This document shows, one piece after another, positions 58,641 through 64,000 of a DNA stretch of 64,000 bases. A model generated the notes under the pieces. The model ran no database searches. It was not told the DNA's origin and worked only from the letters and a program-made list of their open reading frames with translations. Position 1 is the stretch's first letter. Each line of letters begins with the position of its first letter. The stretch is from Shewanella xiamenensis (GTDB lineage Bacteria; Pseudomonadota; Gammaproteobacteria; Enterobacterales; Shewanellaceae). The stretch lies in NCBI RefSeq assembly GCF_014647135.1, contig NZ_BMOP01000016.1, forward strand, positions 1-64,000, written 5' to 3'. The translations under genes were made by a program, and so were the position numbers.

Positions 58641-59066
58641 TTACGGATTAGATGACAGTTTATTTATTTTATTCAAAAGCTTAATAAAATAACTTCGTTC
58701 ATCTTCAGTAAGATTAGCAAGAAACTTTTCATTGACGCGCTCGGCCTCACGGATCAAATCCTGCTCCAGCGCCTTGGCCTCATCGGTGAGAAAAATCTGG
58801 AAAGCTCGGCGATTATCGAGTTCTTGATGGCGGGTGATGAGGCCTTGCACCTGCAACTGATCGAGCAAACGGGTCATGGTATAGTTCGCTACATCACAAC
58901 GTTTGGACAACTCGGTCTGAGTAATCCCCTCCTCCTGCCAAAGCGCGAATAATACTGGCCACAACTTAATGTCGAGCTGATAGCGTTTCAACTGCAAATC
59001 GAGTTCATTTTGCAGCTCAATATTTAAGTGCGAAACAAGATAGCCTAAGCTTTCATAACGGTTCAA
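58641..59066 (-). CDS. MarR-family transcriptional regulator
   Basis: The 141-residue product is a winged-helix MarR regulator. It has an N-terminal dimerisation helix, a DNA-recognition region ITQTELSKRCDVANYTMTRL (about 51-70), the wing around LITRHQELDNRRAFQIFLT and a C-terminal dimerisation helix. The pattern resembles the SlyA/MprA branch. The start is TTG, strongly supported by CGGAGGT five bases upstream. The target genes and ligand are unknown; the nearest gene it could control is its own or the neighbouring small membrane protein. Confidence 0.9.
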   Translation of the reverse strand: MNRYESLGYLVSHLNIELQNELDLQLKRYQLDIKLWPVLFALWQEEGITQTELSKRCDVANYTMTRLLDQLQVQGLITRHQELDNRRAFQIFLTDEAKALEQDLIREAERVNEKFLANLTEDERSYFIKLLNKINKLSSNP

Positions 59067-59204
59067 ACAGCACCTCCGAAAACAACATTTAGACCCATCG
59101 ACACAGACCTAAACCCGAGTAGGATTGGCTAAGGTTAGTTTTAATACTATCACTTAACCCATAATAAACTAGTCAGCCTCCCCAAGTTATTACAATCAAA
59201 ATCT

Positions 59205-59696
59205 TTAAGCACTGAGGCCACCTTCATCGGTTAAATTGAATTCATTAACAAAATTGTAGTAGCAGGCACGGCTCAATTTTCCCCATAGGCCGCGCTCTAG
59301 CGGCAGATAAATCCCAAAGTCGGTGAGCTTTAAATGATGGAGTGTCGCCAGAGAATGCTCGGTGCCAATACTACTGCGCAGCGTTAAACCCGATGCAGTC
59401 TCATCCTTCACATAATCGACAATCAACAGCGGCACATCATCCACCTCGACTCGCACCTTTTCGACTGGTGTGATCAAAAAATGTTCGCCATCGATGCCAT
59501 GTAAAATACTGGCAAACAGCTTAGCAAACTTAGTCGGTAATGGGCTGTCCTGATATAACCAGTCACCGGAGAGTTGAATACAAAATAACGCGACTTCACT
59601 ACACAGCGCTGTTGGCAGTGTGGCGACGTCATCCGGCGTTGGCTTGCTGGTGAATGCCTGTAGCGTATCGATAACATTGTCCGTGTGTTTTTCCAT
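59205..59696 (-). CDS. DUF1285 family protein
   Basis: This 163-residue cytoplasmic protein matches the DUF1285 pattern as I recall it: a central EHFLITPVEKVRVEVDDVPL, then LLIVDY, and a C-terminal GIYLPLERGLWGKLSRACYY. The N-terminal WLYQDSPLPTKFAKLFASIL segment fits the family. DUF1285 proteins have a pleckstrin-like beta fold in structures and no assigned function. The ATG is preceded by GAGGAGACGCT. It is downstream of ydiJ with a terminator between. Confidence 0.75.
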   Translation of the reverse strand: MEKHTDNVIDTLQAFTSKPTPDDVATLPTALCSEVALFCIQLSGDWLYQDSPLPTKFAKLFASILHGIDGEHFLITPVEKVRVEVDDVPLLIVDYVKDETASGLTLRSSIGTEHSLATLHHLKLTDFGIYLPLERGLWGKLSRACYYNFVNEFNLTDEGGLSA

Positions 59697-59710
59697 AGCG
59701 TCTCCTCAAT

Positions 59711-59736
59711 AAAAAAACCAGCCTGACGACTGGTTT
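59711..59736 (-). terminator. Intrinsic terminator after ydiJ
   Basis: On the minus strand, AAACCAG/CTGGTTT with an eight-base loop is followed by TTTT. It lies between the ydiJ stop and the DUF1285 start. Confidence 0.82.
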
Positions 59737-59784
59737 AGTGTGGCATTGCCTTAGGGATTATCCAATCCCTAATAAAAAATTGCG

Positions 59785-62700
59785 TTAAGCCTTAACGAGC
59801 TCCAATAAAGCCTCTAGTGGATGTTTTGGCTTGTAACCGGCGAAACGTTTTACTTGACTGCGACATGAATAGCCAGAGACTAGCACCTGTGACGCGTCTA
59901 TCTTGCTTAAAGTGTCTTTCCATGACATATCAAACAAGGTCTTAGAACGCTCAAGATTCTCAGCCTCATGGCCGTAGGTACCCGCCATGCCGCAACAGCC
60001 CAGATTCACTGCCGTTAATTTAGCGCCAAAGTGAGTGAAGATTTTGCTCCACTCATTGGCGGTATTAGGCTTCGCCGTAGACTCAGTACAATGGCTAAAC
60101 CAAGTAAATTGTTTATCTTGCATGGCCTTAGTAGGAATATCCTGAAGTATGTCAATCAGCCATTCGTTAGCCAGTTTAACCTCAAACGCGCCGCGGTTAG
60201 CCCCTAAAATTTCTTTATATTCATCGCGATAACAGAGCACTAAGGCGGGATCGATCCCAACCATTGGCATGCCTAACTTATGCACTTGGTTTAAGAAATC
60301 CGCACTCGACTGCGCCGTTTTAGCAAATTTACCCAAGAAGCCCTTGATATGGGTCGGTTTACCGTTGGGCTTAAATGGCAGTAGAACGGGTTTTAATCCT
60401 AAGGTTTCAATCAATTGGATAAAGCGATACACCAAGCCCGCATCGTAGAAACTGTTGAAGGGATCTTGTACAACTAATACAAATTTTGCCCTCTCATCGG
60501 CAGGGATGGCCTGCAATGCCGCCAAATCATAGCCGCGGCTCGCATGGCCATCGAGTCGTTGTTTTAAGGTTGGCACCGACAGCGCTGGCGCATCCACATA
60601 GCCAATAGCCTTTTTGATAACCCATTGACTGAGTGGGTTTTGCGAGGCGAAATTGGTCAGCCTTGGCGCAGCAGCCATCAGAGGTAAGCTGTCTTCTATG
60701 CCCGCAACCAGGTAATCCTTGGCCGGACGCAGATAACGTTGATAGTAAATATTAAAGAATTGCGCCCTAAACTTAGGTACATCCACTTTAACCGGGCACT
60801 GACTCGAACACGCCTTACACGCAAGACAGCCCTTCAGCGATTCCATCACTTCGTGGGAATAATCGTAATCGCGCTTCGCATTGATGGTATTTTGCATCCG
60901 CTGCAAAATGCCTAAGGGTTTGGCTTTCGCCAGCGCGTTCACATCCACCCCTTCCGACTCAAGCAAACGCAGCCACTCACGCATCAGACCCGCACGGCCT
61001 TTGGGGGATTGCACCCTATCGCCAGTCACCTTAAATGACGGACACATGGGCGAGTAACTACTGTAATTAAAACACAGGCCATTGCCGTTACAATTCATCA
61101 CATCGGGATAGGCATCGCGTACTTCGACGGGAATTTGTCTGTCAAACTTGCCGCGCTTGGTACTATCCACATCAAATGCCAAGCTGCCGACTTGCTTGGG
61201 CGCCACTAACTTGCCGGGATTAAGCCTGTTATCAGGGTCAAATAGACCTTTAATGTCTTGCAATACGCCATAAAGTTCATCGCCAAATACCGATGGGCCG
61301 TATTCGCCACGCACGCCCTTACCATGCTCGCCCCACATCAGGCCGCCGTATTTGAGCGTCAGTGCTGCAACTTGATCAGAAATCACCCTCAGCAGTTTTT
61401 CATCTTCGACATCGCACATATCCAGCGCAGGCCTTACGTGTAATACGCCCGCATCCACATGGCCAAACATACCGTATTGCAAATTGTGACTATCGAGTAG
61501 CGCACGAAACTCCATAATATAATCGGCAAGTTTTTCAGGCGGCACAGCAGTATCTTCGGCAAATGCAATGGGTTTGCGACGTCCCTTGGTAGCACCGAGC
61601 AATCCAACGGCCTTTTTACGCATGCCATAGATTTTCTCAATGCTGGCCTTATCTTGAGTGACTTGATAACCAACGACACCACATTCACCGCGACCAATTT
61701 GCTCGGTCAATACAGCCTCAAGACTCGCGAGTTTTTGCTCAACTTCTGCCGTATCACCAGCAAACTCGACCATATTCAGGCCATCGATGACTTTACCCGG
61801 CACTTCTTGAATAAGGTCGGAAACCGAATGCCAAACAATGTCCTCGCGGGCAAGATTAAGCACTTTAGAGTCCACGGTTTCGACCACCGTTGCCCGCGCA
61901 GCCACTAAGGAAGGAGCATGACGCAGCGCAGACTGGAAGGAATCGTACTTAATATTCACCATCGCCCGCTCACTGGGCAGTGGTGTAATGTTGAGTTTCG
62001 CTTCGGTGATAACCGCCAGCGTGCCTTCAGAGCCTGTTAAAATGCGTGAAAGGTCGAACTGAGTTAAGCCTTCATTCCAGACATTCTTTAAGTCATATCC
62101 GGTTAAAAATCGATTGAGTTTTGGGAATTGTTGCTCAATGAGCGCGCGCTTCTCACGGCATACCTTTGCAATTGCCGAAATCAGTTTTTGTCCAAGCGGA
62201 TTTTCACTCACGTTATCGGGATTACATAACAGACCCGCATCGAGGGGACGAGTATCTAACACACTGCCATCTATCAATACGCTACGCAGCGCCAGTACAT
62301 GGTCGGAAGTTTTACCATACACCAAAGAGCCTGCGCCCGAGGCGTCGGTGTTGATCATACCGCCAATAGTGGCGCGGTTTGAAGTTGAGAGATCGGGACT
62401 AAAGAAGAATCCATGGGGACGCAGCGTATCATTTAGCGCATCTTTAATGACCCCTGCTTCAACCCTAACCCAGCCCTGCTCAGGATTCACTTCCAACACA
62501 CGATTCATATAACGAGACACATCGAGGATCAAACCGTGGGTCAGCGACTGCCCATTAGTGCCTGTTCCGCCACCTCTAGCACTAAAAGTCACACCCACAA
62601 ACTCTGCTTTCGTAGCAAGTTTAAGCGCTATCTCGATATCCTTTTGGTGTTTAGGATAAAGCACCGCCTGGGGCAAAAATTGATAGACAGAGTTATCCGT

Positions 62701-62826
62701 GGCTTGCACTAAGCGCGCGCTGTAGCGCTTATCAATATCACCTTCATAGGCACTTTGTTCTAAAGCATCAAGATAGGCCAGATAAACAGGTTCTAAGGTT
62801 TGTTGATGTGATAACAGAGGTAACAT
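59785..62826 (-). CDS. ydiJ: YdiJ: FAD/Fe-S D-2-hydroxyglutarate-type dehydrogenase
   Basis: YdiJ fuses a FAD-linked D-2-hydroxyacid dehydrogenase with an iron-sulfur reductase and is reported to oxidise D-2-hydroxyglutarate. The 1013-residue product has a PCMH-type FAD-binding domain (TFSARGGGTGTNGQSLTHG, RATIGGMINTDASGAGSLVY) and a FAD-oxidase C domain with GMFGHVDAGVLHVRPALDM. A 4Fe-4S site follows (CLACKACSSQCPVKVDVP, about 660-680), then a C-terminal CCG-type region (HCTESTAKP and LGCCGMAGTYGHEAE). Length equals the enteric protein. The ATG has a poor ribosome site. Confidence 0.93.
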   Translation of the reverse strand: MLPLLSHQQTLEPVYLAYLDALEQSAYEGDIDKRYSARLVQATDNSVYQFLPQAVLYPKHQKDIEIALKLATKAEFVGVTFSARGGGTGTNGQSLTHGLILDVSRYMNRVLEVNPEQGWVRVEAGVIKDALNDTLRPHGFFFSPDLSTSNRATIGGMINTDASGAGSLVYGKTSDHVLALRSVLIDGSVLDTRPLDAGLLCNPDNVSENPLGQKLISAIAKVCREKRALIEQQFPKLNRFLTGYDLKNVWNEGLTQFDLSRILTGSEGTLAVITEAKLNITPLPSERAMVNIKYDSFQSALRHAPSLVAARATVVETVDSKVLNLAREDIVWHSVSDLIQEVPGKVIDGLNMVEFAGDTAEVEQKLASLEAVLTEQIGRGECGVVGYQVTQDKASIEKIYGMRKKAVGLLGATKGRRKPIAFAEDTAVPPEKLADYIMEFRALLDSHNLQYGMFGHVDAGVLHVRPALDMCDVEDEKLLRVISDQVAALTLKYGGLMWGEHGKGVRGEYGPSVFGDELYGVLQDIKGLFDPDNRLNPGKLVAPKQVGSLAFDVDSTKRGKFDRQIPVEVRDAYPDVMNCNGNGLCFNYSSYSPMCPSFKVTGDRVQSPKGRAGLMREWLRLLESEGVDVNALAKAKPLGILQRMQNTINAKRDYDYSHEVMESLKGCLACKACSSQCPVKVDVPKFRAQFFNIYYQRYLRPAKDYLVAGIEDSLPLMAAAPRLTNFASQNPLSQWVIKKAIGYVDAPALSVPTLKQRLDGHASRGYDLAALQAIPADERAKFVLVVQDPFNSFYDAGLVYRFIQLIETLGLKPVLLPFKPNGKPTHIKGFLGKFAKTAQSSADFLNQVHKLGMPMVGIDPALVLCYRDEYKEILGANRGAFEVKLANEWLIDILQDIPTKAMQDKQFTWFSHCTESTAKPNTANEWSKIFTHFGAKLTAVNLGCCGMAGTYGHEAENLERSKTLFDMSWKDTLSKIDASQVLVSGYSCRSQVKRFAGYKPKHPLEALLELVKA

Positions 62827-62868
62827 GGGCGGCTTCAGTCAATTATTGTTATGCGGCCCATTATAAAC

Positions 62869-62898
62869 AAAAAAAAGCCGCTAAAAAGCGGCTTTTTT
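62869..62898 (-). terminator. Intrinsic terminator after ppsA
   Basis: AAAAAAGCCGC pairs with GCGGCTTTTTT around a six-base A-rich loop. On the minus strand a T-run follows. It lies 28 bases past the ppsA stop. Confidence 0.9.
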
Positions 62899-62925
62899 AA
62901 CACCTTGATAAAATTACGGCCTAGA

Positions 62926-64000
62926 TCAAGCGTGCGCTTCGGCTAAATATAACCAAGTATCAATTACGGTATCAGGGTTTAACGATACGGTATCGATGCC
63001 TTGTTCAACTAACCAAGCCGCGAAATCGGCGTGATCTGAAGGTCCTTGACCACAAATACCGATATAAGCACCCTTGGCCTTAGCCGCTTTAATGGCCATA
63101 GACAGCAGGATCTTCACCGCTTCGTTACGCTCATCAAACAAGTGGCTGATGATGCCTGAGTCACGGTCAAGACCGAGTGTTAACTGTGTTAAGTCATTTG
63201 AGCCGATAGAGAAACCATCGAAGTGCTCAAGGAACTGATCCGCTAACAGCGCATTTGACGGTACTTCACACATCATGATGACGCGTAGACCATCTTTACC
63301 ACGCTCTAAGCCCTGCTCTTTCAGCAGTTCAATCACTTGCTCAGCTTCTTTCACGGTACGGACGAATGGGATCATGACTTCAACGTTCTTCAGACCCATT
63401 TCATTACGCACGCGCTTAATCGCTTCACATTCAAGTGCGAAACAATCGCGGAATGATTCAGAGATATAACGGCTCGCACCACGGAAGCCGAGCATTGGGT
63501 TTTCTTCCTCTGGCTCGTAACGGTCACCACCGACTAAGTTAGCGTATTCGTTAGACTTAAAGTCTGACATACGTACGATCACTTTCTTCGGATAGAAAGC
63601 CGAACCAATAGATGCGATACCTTCGACTAAGCGAGCGATGTAGAACTCAACAGGAGAGTCGTAACCGGCGATCATCTCGTTGATTTCTTCCTGCAAGGCA
63701 GCGTCCTGTTGGTTGAATTCAAGCAACGCTTTCGGGTGAATACCGATCATGCGGTTGATGATGAATTCTAAACGCGCTAGACCCACACCTTCGTTTGGTA
63801 AACGAGCAAAGTCGAAGGCGCGATCTGGGTTACCCACGTTCATCATGATTTTCATCGGTAACGCAGGCAATGCGTCAACGCGGTTAGACACTACTTCGAA
63901 CTCTTGCTTACCTTCGTAGATGTAACCAGTGTCACCTTCGGCGCAAGAAACAGTCACTAACTGACCATTTTTGATACGGTCGGTCACGTCGCCACAACCA
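62926..64000 (-). CDS. ppsA: Phosphoenolpyruvate synthase, C-terminal part (runs off the right edge)
   Basis: PpsA makes phosphoenolpyruvate from pyruvate, ATP and water for gluconeogenesis. Only the last 358 or so codons are inside the window; the frame stays open through base 64000 with [19 protein letters not shown]. That segment lies just after the phospho-histidine swivel domain, so the catalytic histidine is outside the window. The visible C-terminal TIM-barrel domain has [54 protein letters not shown] and the active-site [12 protein letters not shown] with its cysteine. It ends [17 protein letters not shown]. Confidence 0.97.
   Translation of the reverse strand, partial: GCGDVTDRIKNGQLVTVSCAEGDTGYIYEGKQEFEVVSNRVDALPALPMKIMMNVGNPDRAFDFARLPNEGVGLARLEFIINRMIGIHPKALLEFNQQDAALQEEINEMIAGYDSPVEFYIARLVEGIASIGSAFYPKKVIVRMSDFKSNEYANLVGGDRYEPEEENPMLGFRGASRYISESFRDCFALECEAIKRVRNEMGLKNVEVMIPFVRTVKEAEQVIELLKEQGLERGKDGLRVIMMCEVPSNALLADQFLEHFDGFSIGSNDLTQLTLGLDRDSGIISHLFDERNEAVKILLSMAIKAAKAKGAYIGICGQGPSDHADFAAWLVEQGIDTVSLNPDTVIDTWLYLAEAHA

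Overview
The window looks like a chromosomal segment of a marine or aquatic gammaproteobacterium of the genus Shewanella, close to the S. oneidensis / S. putrefaciens group. This is inferred from recalled protein sequences and gene order. Supporting signs are the 1614-residue NAD-glutamate dehydrogenase, monomeric NADP-isocitrate dehydrogenase, leucine dehydrogenase behind a LiuR-like box, and the metG/mrp/udk/dcd and clpS/clpA/infA/ate/aat neighbourhoods. Base composition is roughly mid-40s % GC. There are no rRNA genes, tRNA genes, complete insertion sequences, CRISPR arrays or prophage genes. It is mostly dense housekeeping chromosome, with a small accessory-looking left edge.

Layout. 1-1120: gene-poor edge with the tail of a gene entering from the left, an HNH endonuclease that may be truncated, and palindromes. 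1121-3936: a rhombosortase-target lipoprotein, zapC and pyrD, with an unusual cluster of eight GATC sites between zapC and pyrD. 3999-8843: NAD-glutamate dehydrogenase. 9109-15943: a four-gene envelope operon (DUF1302 outer-membrane protein, DUF1329 periplasmic protein, YCF48-like propeller, MMPL/RND transporter), the most interesting poorly described system here. 16282-30205: DUF2835, pepN, prc, proQ, msrC and SOS gene yebG on the minus strand; split letA, letB and rsmF on the plus strand; and a SpmA/SpmB-type membrane protein. Prc, ProQ, MsrC, LetA, LetB and RsmF keep the order known from enteric bacteria. 30206-30461: a hairpin-rich convergent gap that could encode a small RNA.

30462-37486: a long minus-strand run, mrp-udk-dcd-pabC-mltG-tmk-holB-pilZ-tatD, with several 4-7 bp overlaps. 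It is divergent from metG at 37647. 40056-43876: an AEC permease, a NIF3-family protein, a glycine-zipper protein, then aat and bpt. 43959-47302: infA, clpA, clpS and cspD. Together with aat and bpt this gathers much of the N-degron pathway (tagging transferases, adaptor, unfoldase) in 5 kb. 47526-56183: icd, rluE, nudJ, mnmA, hflD, purB and roxA, mainly RNA and ribosome modification with central metabolism. 56305-64000: DUF4826, leucine dehydrogenase, an unrecognised C-terminally anchored small protein, a MarR regulator, a DUF1285 protein, the D-2-hydroxyacid dehydrogenase YdiJ, and the 3' part of ppsA running off the right edge.

Coding starts were moved from the longest open frame where a Shine-Dalgarno sequence or family length favoured another codon: the lipoprotein, prc, proQ, second letA half, tatD, mrp, bpt, clpA, mnmA and ldh. 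Most intergenic gaps hold convincing intrinsic terminators. Functions are assigned by recognising conserved motifs, not by a database search.
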